Shown here: positions 1-8,001 of the stretch, piece by piece
Position numbering within the stretch: position 1 is the stretch's first letter
Layout: each line of letters starts with the position of its first letter
Assembly: GCA_001464065.1 (NCBI GenBank)
Contig: LNDN01000040.1
Coordinates: 1 to 62,514 of the forward strand
From: Acidobacteria bacterium Ga0077522
GTDB lineage: Bacteria > Acidobacteriota > Vicinamibacteria > Vicinamibacterales > Vicinamibacteraceae
Length of the DNA stretch: 62,514 nucleotides
Direction of reading: 5' to 3'
Program-made: the position numbers and the translations under genes
Notes under the pieces: generated by a model
Seen by the model: only the letters and a program-made list of their open reading frames with translations
Database searches by the model: none
What the model was told of the DNA's origin: nothing

Positions 1-1768
1 TGATGGTCCGGGTCATAGGCAGGCACCGCCAGATCCAGATCGATCTCCGCGACGATGACGGCGTCGGCGCCAGGAAGGCCACGACGCTCCGCGAGTGCCG
101 GGGCGAGTTGACCCACCCAGCCGACGTCCACGTGTGTCCCGGAGGCATCGACCACCTGCAGGCGCGCCGCACGTCCGGGCATCAGCGCGGGGTGGTCGGC
201 GGCCTCGGCCTCGAGCGGCACCCGCACCGTCTCGGCGATGCGCTGCAGTACTCCCAGCATGTCGTACACGTCCACGGGGCGTCCGCTGCCGCTCCAGTGC
301 TCGGCGGCGGCAGCACCGGTCCAGGCGAGTGCGACGCTGCGCGATTCGCCATGCGCCGTGGTGAAGCGCGTGCCGAGCTCGAACAGACGGATGTCTCGCT
401 GCTCGCGTCGGCGGTTGTGCGACAGGCTGTCGATGACGCCGGGCAGTACCGACGGGCGCAGCACGGCGAAGAGTTCCGACAGCGGATTGGCAATCGCGAT
501 CGGCGCGTCGTCGAACGGCGTGGCGGCGGCCTGCTCGATGAACGTGAAGGTCACGGCCTCGGCGAACCCGGCGCCCACCAGCAGGTCGCGGACTCGCGCG
601 TCCCGCACGAGGCGCGGCGCGGTGCGGGGAAGGTCACCGGGAGCCGATCGTAGCCAGCGCAGCGCGCCACTTCTTCGATCAGGTCTTCCTCCCGCGTGAC
701 GTCGCCGCGCCAGCCAGGCACGGCCACGTCCCAGGCGCCGCCGTCGCCGCCGACCGGGCGAAGGTGGAAGCCGAGGGACGTCAGGATCTGCGCGACCTCT
801 TCGACCGGCACCTCCATGCCCAGCACGCGCGCGATCCGTGCCCAGCGCAGGCGCACGGTGCGCAGCGCGGGGGAGGCCTCGCCCACGACCACGGTGCCAG
901 GACGGGCCGTGCCAGCGCCGATCTGCGTGATCAGCTCGATGGCGCGCTGCAGTGCCCGCACCGGCATCGACGGATCGATGCCGCGCTCGAACCGGTACGA
1001 CGCTTCCGTCGACAGGTGCAGGCGCCGACGCGTGCGTCGCACCTGCGTCGGCTCGAAGTACGCACTCTCGAGCACGATGGTCGTCGTGGTCGCGCCGATC
1101 TCGGTGGCGCCGCCCCCCATGACTCCGGCCACCGCCTGGGCGCGCGTGGCGTCGGCGATCACGAGCATGTCGTCGGCCAGCGTGCGCGACACGCCATCGA
1201 GCGTCGTGAGTGCCTCGCCGGCCGTCGCCGTCCGGACGACGATCTGCGAGCCGAGCGTGTCGACGTCGAAGGCATGCAGCGGCTGGTTCAGCTCGAGCAG
1301 CACGTAGTTGGTGACGTCGACGATGTTGTTGATCGCGCGAACACCGCTCAGCGTCAGTCGCTCGACGAGCCAGGCCGGCGACGGACCGACCGTCACATCG
1401 ACCACGGCCGCGCAGTACACCGGGCACAGGTCGGGCCGCTCCACCGTGACGCGGAGAGCTCCGGGCACCGGGTTCCGGGCACCGGGAGCCGGAGGCTCGA
1501 CGGCCGACGGCCCAAGGCCGAAGGCCCCAACGGGCGAGCGCAGCGAGCGGTCGTACTTCACCGCCGCCTCGCGCGCCATCCCCATGACGCTCAGGCAGTC
1601 CGGGCGATTGGCGGTGATCTCGAAGTCGATCACCGCGTCATCGGCACGGCCCTCGACCGGCTCGACCGACGCGACCTCGAAGCCGCGCATGGTGAGGTCC
1701 TTCGCCAACTGCTCGATGGGGACGGGGACGTCGACGTATTCCTTCAACCACGACACGAGAATCTTCAC
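1..1768 (-). CDS. pheT: Phenylalanyl-tRNA synthetase beta subunit, partial, with an apparent frameshift
   Basis: This is the beta subunit of the PheRS heterotetramer that charges tRNA-Phe in the cytoplasm. The start is the GTG overlapping the pheS stop (GTGA); translation begins MKILVSWLKEYVDVP. Family signatures follow, such as FEITANRPDCLSVMGMAREA and INNIVDVTNYVLLELNQPLH. The usual EMAP/OB-fold tRNA-binding domain (about 110 residues after the first 40) is absent: GFEVASVEPVEG leads straight into the ANRPDCL region. The frame breaks near 626-629 after DRLPVTFP; downstream, the shifted frame reads as normal PheT (RLVRDARVRDLLVGAGF, then RDIRLFELGTRF) to the window edge, so one C (plus-strand G) seems to be missing. 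Whether this is a sequencing error or a real lesion cannot be told from this sequence. The C-terminus lies outside the window. Confidence 0.93.
1461..1488. repeat. 14-bp tandem repeat inside pheT
   Basis: Two adjacent near-identical copies of a 14-base unit (CCGGGCACCGGGTT, then CCGGGCACCGGGAG) sit in frame within pheT. Together with a following palindromic stretch (to about 1550) they encode a Pro/Gly/Ala-rich linker (VEPPAPGARNPVPG) between the first and second folded blocks. A related motif, GGGAGCCGGGAACCGGGCA, occurs at 36226-36244. Confidence 0.6.
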
Positions 1769-2850
1769 GACGCGAACTGCTCCAGGAACCGGAGATCGTT
1801 TTCGTAGAAGGCCCGGATGTCGTCGACGCGGTGGGCGAGCAGGGCCAGCCGCTCGATGCCCATGCCGAAGGCGAACCCGGTGTACCGCTCGGGATCGATG
1901 CCGACGGCCTCGAACACGGACGGGTGCACCATGCCGCTGCCGCCGATTTCGATCCAGCCGGTGCGTTTGCACATCGAGCAGCCGCGGCCGAAGCACGACT
2001 GGCAGCCGACGAAGACCTCGGCGCTCGGCTCCGTGTACGGGAAGAAGCTCGGCTTGAACATGATCGGCGTCTGCGGATCGAAGAACTCCCGCGCGAAACC
2101 GAGCAGCGTGCCCTTGAGGTCGGCCATCGTCACCTGCTCGCCGACGACGAGCGCCTCGACCTGCTGGAACATCGGCGTGTGCGTCAGGTCGAGATTGTCG
2201 CGGCGATAGACCCGACCGGGCGCGATGATGCGGATGGGGGGCGCGTGCCGCTCCATGTACCGGATCTGCATCGCCGAGGTATGCGTGCGCAGCAGTGTCG
2301 CCGGACGCAGCGTGACGCCCGCCCCCGGCTCGCCGGTCGTCCGTGTGCCCTGGACGAACGGCTGTTCGAGATACAGCGTGTCCTGCGCGTCGCGGGCCGG
2401 GTGGTCGCCCGGCATGTTGAGGGCCTCGAAGTTGTGCCAGTCGTCCTCGGCCTCGGGGCCGTCGAGGATCTCGTAGCCCATGCGCACGAAGATGCGCTCG
2501 ATGCGCTCGCGCATGGCGTTGAGCGGGTGACGCGAGCCGACGGGGAGCGGACGCGCGGGCAGCGTGAGATCGAGCCCGGGTCTGCGCGCGGTGGCGACAC
2601 CGATCGTGGCCTTGCGCGCCTCGAGGCCGGCTTCGACGGCCTGCTTCAGGTCGTTGGCGAGGCGTCCGACCTCGCGCTTCTGATCGGCCGGCACCTTCGC
2701 CATCTCGCCATACAGGGCCGTGACGAGGCCCTGCTTGCGCCCGAGGAAGCGGTCACGCAGCGCCTGCAGGTCGGCCGGTGTGGCGGCGGCGGCCAGCGCC
2801 GCGTCGAAGTCGGCCCGGAGCGCGGAGACGGCGGAGGAGAGGTCGGTCAT
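1765..2850 (-). CDS. pheS: Phenylalanyl-tRNA synthetase alpha subunit
   Basis: Catalytic alpha subunit of PheRS, a class II aminoacyl-tRNA synthetase; 361 residues, normal for the family. An N-terminal coiled-coil arm (about 1-85) precedes the class II core. Motif 2 region reads PPIRIIAPGRVYRRDNLDLT and motif 3 reads GFAFGMGIERLALL. A CQSCFGRGCSMC cluster (two CxxC pairs) lies in the catalytic domain, as in many bacterial PheS. ATG at 2850 was chosen because MTDLSSAVSALRADFDAAL is the normal N-terminus and the longer open frame upstream crosses the hairpin at 2877-2907. It is the fifth gene of the thrS operon and its stop overlaps the pheT GTG. Confidence 0.97.
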   Translation of the reverse strand: MTDLSSAVSALRADFDAALAAAATPADLQALRDRFLGRKQGLVTALYGEMAKVPADQKREVGRLANDLKQAVEAGLEARKATIGVATARRPGLDLTLPARPLPVGSRHPLNAMRERIERIFVRMGYEILDGPEAEDDWHNFEALNMPGDHPARDAQDTLYLEQPFVQGTRTTGEPGAGVTLRPATLLRTHTSAMQIRYMERHAPPIRIIAPGRVYRRDNLDLTHTPMFQQVEALVVGEQVTMADLKGTLLGFAREFFDPQTPIMFKPSFFPYTEPSAEVFVGCQSCFGRGCSMCKRTGWIEIGGSGMVHPSVFEAVGIDPERYTGFAFGMGIERLALLAHRVDDIRAFYENDLRFLEQFAS

Positions 2851-2876
2851 CGTCCAGTTGTCCGTGTACACAAGAA

Positions 2877-2907
2877 ACGGGGGCGCGCCCGCGAAGGCGG
2901 CCCCCGT
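2877..2907 (-). terminator. Hairpin before pheS, candidate attenuator
   Basis: ACGGGGGC pairs with GCCCCCGT, with an inner CGCC/GGCG stem, giving a strong hairpin. Read on the minus strand it is followed by GTTTCTTGTG, a short T-rich tract, as in an intrinsic terminator. It sits between rplT and pheS, 26 bases before the pheS ATG, the position of the pheM attenuator in enteric bacteria. I see no convincing Phe-rich leader peptide. Confidence 0.6.
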
Positions 2908-2909
2908 CG

Positions 2910-2929
2910 ATTTCAGCACTTCCTGAAAT
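2910..2929. repeat. Short ATTTCAG/CTGAAAT inverted repeat
   Basis: ATTTCAG and CTGAAAT flank a 6-base loop in the rplT-pheS gap. The sequence resembles the arms of the TTCAGAATT-type palindromic elements found elsewhere in this window, so it may be a minimal copy. It lies next to the pheS attenuator-like hairpin. Confidence 0.45.
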
Positions 2930-2936
2930 CCTGCAA

Positions 2937-3311
2937 TTACTGCGCTGCAGCCGGCTGCTTGAGGGCGTCCTTGGCACGCGAGGCGATCGCGGCAAAGGCA
3001 CCCGGCTCGTTGACGGCGAGCTCGGCCAGCATCTTGCGATCGACGGTGATGCCCGCGCGGTTCAGCCCGGCGATGAACTGCGAGTAGCTGATGCCCTGCT
3101 GACGCGCCGCGGCGTTGATGCGGACGATCCACAGACGACGGAAGTCGCGCTTCTTGCGGCGACGACCGACGAAGGCGCTCTTGAGCGCGCGGTCGACCGC
3201 CTCCTTGGCAAAGCGGTACAGCTTGCTCTTGTTGGCGTAGAACCCCTTGGCAAGGGTCAGAAGCTTTTCGCGCTTGGCACGGCGCACCGTGCCACGCTTG
3301 ACTCTCGGCAT
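2937..3311 (-). CDS. rplT: 50S ribosomal protein L20
   Basis: Large-subunit assembly protein that binds 23S rRNA; 124 residues, slightly longer than the usual 117-120 because of an Ala-rich tail (KQPAAAQ). It starts [18 protein letters not shown], and the family core [20 protein letters not shown] and [19 protein letters not shown] are intact. It lies between rpmI and pheS in the infC operon. In other bacteria L20 represses its own operon by binding the leader of rpmI-rplT; hairpins are present in the gaps here, but none can be assigned to L20 by eye. Confidence 0.98.
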   Translation of the reverse strand: MPRVKRGTVRRAKREKLLTLAKGFYANKSKLYRFAKEAVDRALKSAFVGRRRKKRDFRRLWIVRINAAARQQGISYSQFIAGLNRAGITVDRKMLAELAVNEPGAFAAIASRAKDALKQPAAAQ

Positions 3312-3396
3312 CGCATTCTCCGCAGCCTCGGGGCGGCTCTCCAGCCGACTTGGGGACCCGGACCGCTAACGGGATGGTGTTCGACCACCCCAGTGG

Positions 3397-3440
3397 GTGA
3401 AATTGTGAAATGTCAGAAGTTCAGAATTTCAGAATTTCAC
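3397..3440. repeat. Palindromic TTCAGAATT-type element between rpmI and rplT
   Basis: GTGAAATT (3397-3404) and AATTTCAC (3433-3440) form an inverted repeat around iterated TTCAGAA units. The AT-rich composition stands out against its GC-rich surroundings and matches the arms of the larger elements at 10702, 36959, 48481 and 56299. Confidence 0.55.
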
Positions 3441-3448
3441 GCGCGTTC

Positions 3449-3646
3449 TTACGCGTAGGGCAGCATCCGTTCGAGCTTGCCCTGATCCTGGACCGACACG
3501 AGCGTGGTGCCACGAAGACCGCGCTTGCGCTTGGTCGTCTTGCTCGTCAGGATGTGCCGCTTGAAGGCACTGCCGCGCAGGAACTTGCCAGAGGCGGTCT
3601 TCTTGAACCGCTTCGAGGCGCCCTTGTGGGTCTTGAGTTTCGGCAT
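3449..3646 (-). CDS. rpmI: 50S ribosomal protein L35
   Basis: Small basic large-subunit protein, 65 residues, normal length. It begins [20 protein letters not shown] and continues with the typical [16 protein letters not shown] segment. It follows infC after a 170-base gap that holds a strong hairpin (3790-3814), and precedes rplT. The infC-rpmI-rplT order is the conserved bacterial arrangement. Confidence 0.98.
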   Translation of the reverse strand: MPKLKTHKGASKRFKKTASGKFLRGSAFKRHILTSKTTKRKRGLRGTTLVSVQDQGKLERMLPYA

Positions 3647-3789
3647 GATCTGACTCGTTCTCTCTTTACCTTCGAGACCGCGAGGGAGGAGGCCTGGCTC
3701 GTCGAGCCGGCCGTCACCGCCGTGGTCCCGCTGTGCGGCGACACCGATGTGGTGTCAGCCATCGGGTCGACGGCGACCCGATTCCCGTG

Positions 3790-3814
3790 GCGGCGGACTC
3801 CGTGAGTCCGCCGC
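3790..3814 (-). promoter_or_regulatory. Perfect 11-bp hairpin just after infC
   Basis: GCGGCGGACTC and GAGTCCGCCGC flank a 3-base loop, immediately downstream of the infC stop (3818). There is no T-tract, so it is not a clear intrinsic terminator. It heads the infC-rpmI gap, where leader structures of ribosomal-protein operons usually lie, and could stabilise or attenuate the rpmI-rplT message. Confidence 0.5.
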
Positions 3815-3817
3815 GTG

Positions 3818-4555
3818 TCATTCGGCCGGCTTCGCGGCCGGCGGCTCGCTGGCCACCACCGGAGGAGCCGCCTCGGTCGCCTGGCCCACTTCGGCGGCCG
3901 CCGCGGCGACCTCGGCCTGCAGTTCCTCGGCCGTCATCTCCTCGCCCTCGTCCTCGTCCACTTCCGGACGGGGCGGGCGCTCCGGCTTCTCGGGCTTCTC
4001 GACGCGCTTGATGCCCGGGCGTCCCGAGAGGATGGTGTGCATGGTGTTGCCCTCCATCCTCGGGATGTTCTCGGCCACGGCGATGTCGTTGATCTCGGTG
4101 ATCAACCGCTCGAGGATGCGACGTCCGATTTCCGGATGGGCGATTTCGCGCCCACGGAAGAAGACGACCGCCTTGACCTTGTCACCCTCGTGCAGGAAGC
4201 GCTGGATGTTGCGCTTCTTGAAGTCGTAATCGTGCTGATCGACCTTCGGGCGGAACTTGACTTCCTTCACCTCGATGGTCTTCTGGTGCTTGCGGGCCTG
4301 CCGGGTCTTCTTCTGCTCGTTGTACTGGTACTTGCCGTAATCGGTGATACGGCAGACCGGTGGCACGGCCGTGGCAGCGACTTCGACCAGATCGAGACCC
4401 TTGGACTTGGCCAGGGCCACGGCCTGGGCCGGCGCCATGATGCCCAACTGGGCGCCCGTCTCGTCGATCACCCGGACCTCGCGCACACGAATGCGCTCGT
4501 TGATCCGGACCCTGTCGTCCCGTCGGGGACCCCGCATGCGATTGTCGAACGCGAT
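3818..4555 (-). CDS. infC: Translation initiation factor IF-3, probable AUC start
   Basis: IF-3 binds the 30S subunit and proofreads start-codon selection. The core shows both halves: an N-domain (INERIRVREVRVIDETGAQL, ITDYGKYQYNEQKKTRQARK), then a C-domain (IEVKEVKFRPKVDQHDYDFK, MEGNTMHTILSGR). An acidic Ala/Pro-rich tail of about 60 residues extends beyond the usual end. The first ATG (4537) has no ribosome site at a usable distance, but a perfect AGGAGG (4566-4561) stands five bases before an in-frame ATC at 4555, giving an N-terminus of fMet-AFDNRMRG. Escherichia coli infC starts with AUU, which allows autoregulation by IF-3; an AUC start here would work the same way. The start is inference; the gene identity is certain. 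Confidence 0.95.
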   Translation of the reverse strand: MAFDNRMRGPRRDDRVRINERIRVREVRVIDETGAQLGIMAPAQAVALAKSKGLDLVEVAATAVPPVCRITDYGKYQYNEQKKTRQARKHQKTIEVKEVKFRPKVDQHDYDFKKRNIQRFLHEGDKVKAVVFFRGREIAHPEIGRRILERLITEINDIAVAENIPRMEGNTMHTILSGRPGIKRVEKPEKPERPPRPEVDEDEGEEMTAEELQAEVAAAAAEVGQATEAAPPVVASEPPAAKPAE

Positions 4556-4560
4556 AACGA

Positions 4561-4566
4561 CCTCCT
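4561..4566 (-). promoter_or_regulatory. Shine-Dalgarno AGGAGG that selects the infC ATC start
   Basis: AGGAGG on the minus strand is five bases from ATC (4555-4553) and 23 bases from the first ATG. The spacing decides the start and supports a rare initiation codon, the hallmark of IF-3 autoregulation. Confidence 0.7.
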
Positions 4567-4617
4567 TGAACGCGCCCCACGCGCCAGCCCCACGGCCAGC
4601 CGCACGGAACGCTCTCC

Positions 4618-6567
4618 CTACTCTGCAACAGGTTGGTCCGACCGACCCTTGCCCGCAATCTCGGCGGCGGTCTGCGCGAGAAACTCGCCGACCGCACGAC
4701 TACCGAGGTCTCCGCCCTGCCGGCTCCGCACCGACACCGTCCCGTCGGCCACTTCCTTGTCGCCGACGACCAGCATGTACGGCACCTTCTGCAGCTGAGC
4801 TTCCCGAATCTTGTACCCGATTTTCTCCTGCCGGTCGTCCAGACCCGCCCGGAGCCCGGCCGCCACCAGCTCCGCCCGCACCTGCGCCGCGTAGGCGGCA
4901 TGGCGGTCGGCAATCGGCAGCACCACCGCCTGCACCGGCGCCAGCCAGAGCGGAAACGCCCCGGCGAAGTGCTCGATCAGCAGCGCGATGAACCGCTCGA
5001 AACTGCCGAAGATCGCCCGGTGAATGACCACCGGCCGATGCTCGGCGTTGTCGGCCCCGACGTACTTCAGGTCGAACCGCTCCGGGAGCTGGTAATCGAG
5101 CTGAATCGTCGCACATTGCCACTTGCGGCCGATGGCGTCGGTGACGTCGAAGTCGATCTTCGGACCGTAGAAGGCGCCATCACCCGCGTTGATGGTATAC
5201 GCCTGGCCGGCGCCCTCGAGCGCCTGCGTGAGCTGCGCCTCGGCGTGATCCCAGGTCTCGCGCTGGCCGAGATAGTGTTCCGGCCGGGTCGAGAGCTTGA
5301 CCTCGTAGGTGAGCCCCAGGTCGCCATAGACCTGTTGCACCAGCCCGAGCAGCCGCTGGACTTCCTCGCCGATCTGCTCCTGCATCACGAAGCAGTGGGC
5401 ATCGTCCTGCGAGAACTGCCGCACTCGCGTCAGGCCGCCGAGCACACCCGACGCCTCGTTGCGGTGCAGCGCCGTCTGCTCGTGGAAGCGAATCGGCAGG
5501 TCGCGGTACGACCGCACCTGGCTTGCGAACACCAGCATGTGGCCGGGGCAGTTCATCGCCTTGAGGGCCATGTCCTCGCCCTCGTCGCCCTCGAGCACGA
5601 ACATGTTCTCGCGATAGTGCTGCCAGTGCCCCGACGTCTCCCACAACTGCTTGTTGAAGACGATCGGCGTCTTCACCTCGTCGTAGCCGGCGGGGTAGAG
5701 CACCTGGCGCATGTACTCGGCCAGCCCGTTGTACAGCAGCGTGCCCTTGTGCAGCCAGAAGGCGGCGCCCGGCGCCCACGGGTGGAACATGAACAGCCCG
5801 AGTTCCTTGCCCACCTTGCGGTGGTCGCGCTTCTTCGCCTCTTCGAGCCGGGCCAGGTGCGCCTGCAGGTCCTTGTCGCTGAAGAACGCCGTGCCGTAGA
5901 CGCGCTGCATCGGCTGGTTCTTGGCGTCGCCCTTCCAGTACGCGCTGGACGTGGTGGTGAGCTTGAACGCCTTCAGCTTGCCCGTCGAGGGCACATGCGG
6001 GCCGAGGCAGAAGTCCACGAACGTCTCGCGGTCCTTGATCGTGTACACGGAGACGTCGGCCTGACCGGCCGTCTTCTCCTCGATCAACTGCACCTTGAGC
6101 GGCTCGCCGCGATCACCGAAGAACCGCATCGCCTCGTCGCGCGGCCACGACTGCTTCTCGAAGACCTCGTCGGCCTGCGCCAGCCGGCGCATCTCGGCCT
6201 CGATCTTCTCCAGGTCTTCCGGGACGAACGGCTTCTCGACCACGAAGTCGTAGTAGAAGCCATCCTCGAGCGCCGGGCCGATGCCGCACTGCGTGCCGGG
6301 AAACAGCCGAGTCACCGCGGCCGCCAGCAGGTGGGCGGTGCTGTGCCGGTAGACGTGCAGGGCGTCGGCGCTGTCGGTCGTCAGAATCTGGACGCGGGCA
6401 TCGGCGTGCAACGGGAACGACAGGTCGACCAGCTGGTCGTCCACCCTGGCCACGAGCGCCGCCTTGGCCAGCCGCGGCGACACGTCGGCCGCCACGTCCC
6501 GAACGGGCGTGCCGGCAGCGACGGATCGCGTGGATCCGTCGGGAAGTGTAATGACGACGGGCATCAT
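4618..6567 (-). CDS. thrS: Threonyl-tRNA synthetase
   Basis: Class II synthetase that charges tRNA-Thr; about 649 residues, normal length. It has an N-terminal TGS domain (residues 1-62, VVITLPDGSTRSVAAGTPV), a second N-terminal editing domain with HSTAH (H75/H79) and DFCLGPH, then the catalytic core with the zinc-site motif MNCPGHMLVF, and a C-terminal anticodon-binding domain (PVQAVVLPIADRHAAYA). The start was placed at MMPVVITLPDG (6567); an in-frame extension to 6612 would run toward the tRNA gene. It heads the thrS-infC-rpmI-rplT-pheST operon, 50 bases before the infC ribosome site. Confidence 0.97.
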   Translation of the reverse strand: MMPVVITLPDGSTRSVAAGTPVRDVAADVSPRLAKAALVARVDDQLVDLSFPLHADARVQILTTDSADALHVYRHSTAHLLAAAVTRLFPGTQCGIGPALEDGFYYDFVVEKPFVPEDLEKIEAEMRRLAQADEVFEKQSWPRDEAMRFFGDRGEPLKVQLIEEKTAGQADVSVYTIKDRETFVDFCLGPHVPSTGKLKAFKLTTTSSAYWKGDAKNQPMQRVYGTAFFSDKDLQAHLARLEEAKKRDHRKVGKELGLFMFHPWAPGAAFWLHKGTLLYNGLAEYMRQVLYPAGYDEVKTPIVFNKQLWETSGHWQHYRENMFVLEGDEGEDMALKAMNCPGHMLVFASQVRSYRDLPIRFHEQTALHRNEASGVLGGLTRVRQFSQDDAHCFVMQEQIGEEVQRLLGLVQQVYGDLGLTYEVKLSTRPEHYLGQRETWDHAEAQLTQALEGAGQAYTINAGDGAFYGPKIDFDVTDAIGRKWQCATIQLDYQLPERFDLKYVGADNAEHRPVVIHRAIFGSFERFIALLIEHFAGAFPLWLAPVQAVVLPIADRHAAYAAQVRAELVAAGLRAGLDDRQEKIGYKIREAQLQKVPYMLVVGDKEVADGTVSVRSRQGGDLGSRAVGEFLAQTAAEIAGKGRSDQPVAE

Positions 6568-6634
6568 GCCGCGAACACCGGTCTCCACAGCCGAGGCCGG
6601 CTGGAGCAACAACCGGTGGGCGGGTGGCTGAAAA

Positions 6635-6710
6635 TGGTAGGCACGGGCGGAATCGAACCGCCGACCTCCTGCGTGTCAAGCAGGCGCTCTAACCCCTGAG
6701 CTACGCGCCT
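6635..6710 (-). tRNA. tRNA-Val (GAC)
   Basis: The minus strand folds as a complete cloverleaf: acceptor AGGCGCG pairs with CGTGCCT, with one G-T pair. The D-arm contains TAGCTCAGG, the anticodon stem CCTGC/GCAGG encloses TTGACAC with anticodon GAC, and the T-arm holds GGTTCGATTCC. CCA is encoded after discriminator A. It lies upstream of thrS on the same strand and could share its transcript. Confidence 0.97.
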
Positions 6711-6775
6711 ACAGCCATTCGCACGAGCACATGTGCGAACGCCCATCTTACAGCGGAGCCACCAACCGACGCAAG

Positions 6776-7954
6776 CTACGCGGCCGCCTTGGCAGGTGCC
6801 TGGCTTTTCGCGGTCTCGATGGCCTTGTCGAGGATGGGATCCTCGGTCGGCGCCGGGGCGCCGAATTCACGATCCGGCTCGGCGACCGGCACCGTCGGGA
6901 CGAGCCCGGTCCCATGAATCGCCGTGCCCTTGGGCGACAACCAGCGGGCGTAGGTCAGCCAGAGTCCGCTGCCATCGGGCAGCTTCACGAGCTTCTGCGC
7001 GGCCGCCCGCCCGAGCGTGCGCTCGCCCACCGTCTTCGCGCGGTCGTTCTCCAGCAGCGCGGCGGCAAAGACCTCGGCGGCCTGCGACGTGCCATTGGTG
7101 GTGAGCAACGTGACCGGCACGGTGAGGCTGCCGTCGCCGGCCTGAGCCTCGGTCTTCTGCTGCCCGCGTCCGCGCGCTTCGCGGATGGCCAGCGTGCCCG
7201 ACTTCACGAACAGGCGCGCCGCCTCGACGCCGAGGGCCGGATCGCCGTCCGCCGTGTGGCGCAGGTCGATCAGGACCTGCGTCGCCCCCTGACCGGTGAG
7301 CTGCGTGACACTCGCCTTGATCTGGGCCGGCGTCCGCGCGCTGAAGGCCGGCACGCGCAGCAGGCCCACGCCGGGCGCCACGACGCGCGTCGTCACATCG
7401 GCGGCCGGAGGAGCCACCCGCGCGAGCACCACCTCGTGCGGGTCGGTCTGGCTGCCACGCAGGACCGTGAGCGTGATCGACGACCCCACCGGCCCGCCCA
7501 GCAGGCGCTGACCCTCGTGCAGGGACATGTGCCGCGTCGACTTGCCGCCGATGGCGCGGATGTAGTCGCCCGTGTGCAGTCCGGCCCCGGCCGCCGGCGA
7601 CCCATCGAGCGACGCGACGACGCGCAGGTAGTACTGCCGCGTGATCGCGAGACCGGTCGTGCCGCCGGTCGGCTCGCTCGTGGCGTCCATCCCCTTCACC
7701 TGCGCGGCGTCGAGGTACGAACTGTCGGGGTCGAGGCCTTCCGCGAGCCCGAGCATGGCGCCGTCGAGCACCGTATCGGGATTGGGTTCCTCGACGTAAC
7801 TGCCGAAGATCAGCGACACCACGTCGTCGAACACCCGCAGATGCGGGTAGGCGCCGGTCGGGGTTCGCTGCTGGCCCATCAGCCCACCGACGAGCGTGAA
7901 CACCACGAGGGGCGTCGTCAGGGCGAGCACGAGATAGCGGGTGCGCGTGTGCAT
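6776..7954 (-). CDS. S41-family (CtpA-like) protein with both catalytic residues replaced
   Basis: This resembles the periplasmic carboxy-terminal processing proteases. An N-terminal membrane anchor or signal (YLVLALTTPLVVFTLVGG, about 7-24) is followed by an S41 N-domain (HLRVFDDVVSLI), a PDZ domain (about 100-175, SPAAGAGLHTGDYIRAIGG) and the S41 fold. Where active enzymes have NEGSASASE the sequence reads TNGTSQAAE, so the nucleophile serine is Gln291; where they have GERTFGKGSVQ it reads GERTLGRAAAQ, so the general-base lysine is Arg316. The 25-residue spacing of the two positions is preserved. It is therefore probably a non-catalytic scaffold or substrate-binding protein. It lies downstream of the EnvC-like gene. 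Start taken at MHTRTRYLV; an in-frame ATG at 8020 is possible. Confidence 0.85.
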   Translation of the reverse strand: MHTRTRYLVLALTTPLVVFTLVGGLMGQQRTPTGAYPHLRVFDDVVSLIFGSYVEEPNPDTVLDGAMLGLAEGLDPDSSYLDAAQVKGMDATSEPTGGTTGLAITRQYYLRVVASLDGSPAAGAGLHTGDYIRAIGGKSTRHMSLHEGQRLLGGPVGSSITLTVLRGSQTDPHEVVLARVAPPAADVTTRVVAPGVGLLRVPAFSARTPAQIKASVTQLTGQGATQVLIDLRHTADGDPALGVEAARLFVKSGTLAIREARGRGQQKTEAQAGDGSLTVPVTLLTTNGTSQAAEVFAAALLENDRAKTVGERTLGRAAAQKLVKLPDGSGLWLTYARWLSPKGTAIHGTGLVPTVPVAEPDREFGAPAPTEDPILDKAIETAKSQAPAKAAA

Positions 7955-8001
7955 GGAGGAGACGCCTGCTGCGTGACGAGGCCGAGGGTCGGAGACCGTG
8001 G

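Noticed and set aside
600-660. Programmed frameshift in pheT
   Set aside because: No slippery heptamer or downstream pseudoknot-like structure is evident; a missing base in a homopolymer explains the data more simply.
2850-2936. T-box or pheM leader upstream of pheS
   Set aside because: The space is only 86 bases; no specifier loop or T-box bulge is visible and no Phe-rich small frame precedes the hairpin.
4633-6699. Long plus-strand open frame opposite thrS
   Set aside because: It is an antisense shadow of a clear thrS in very GC-rich DNA; the translation has no recognisable family features and is rich in Arg and His as expected for such shadows.
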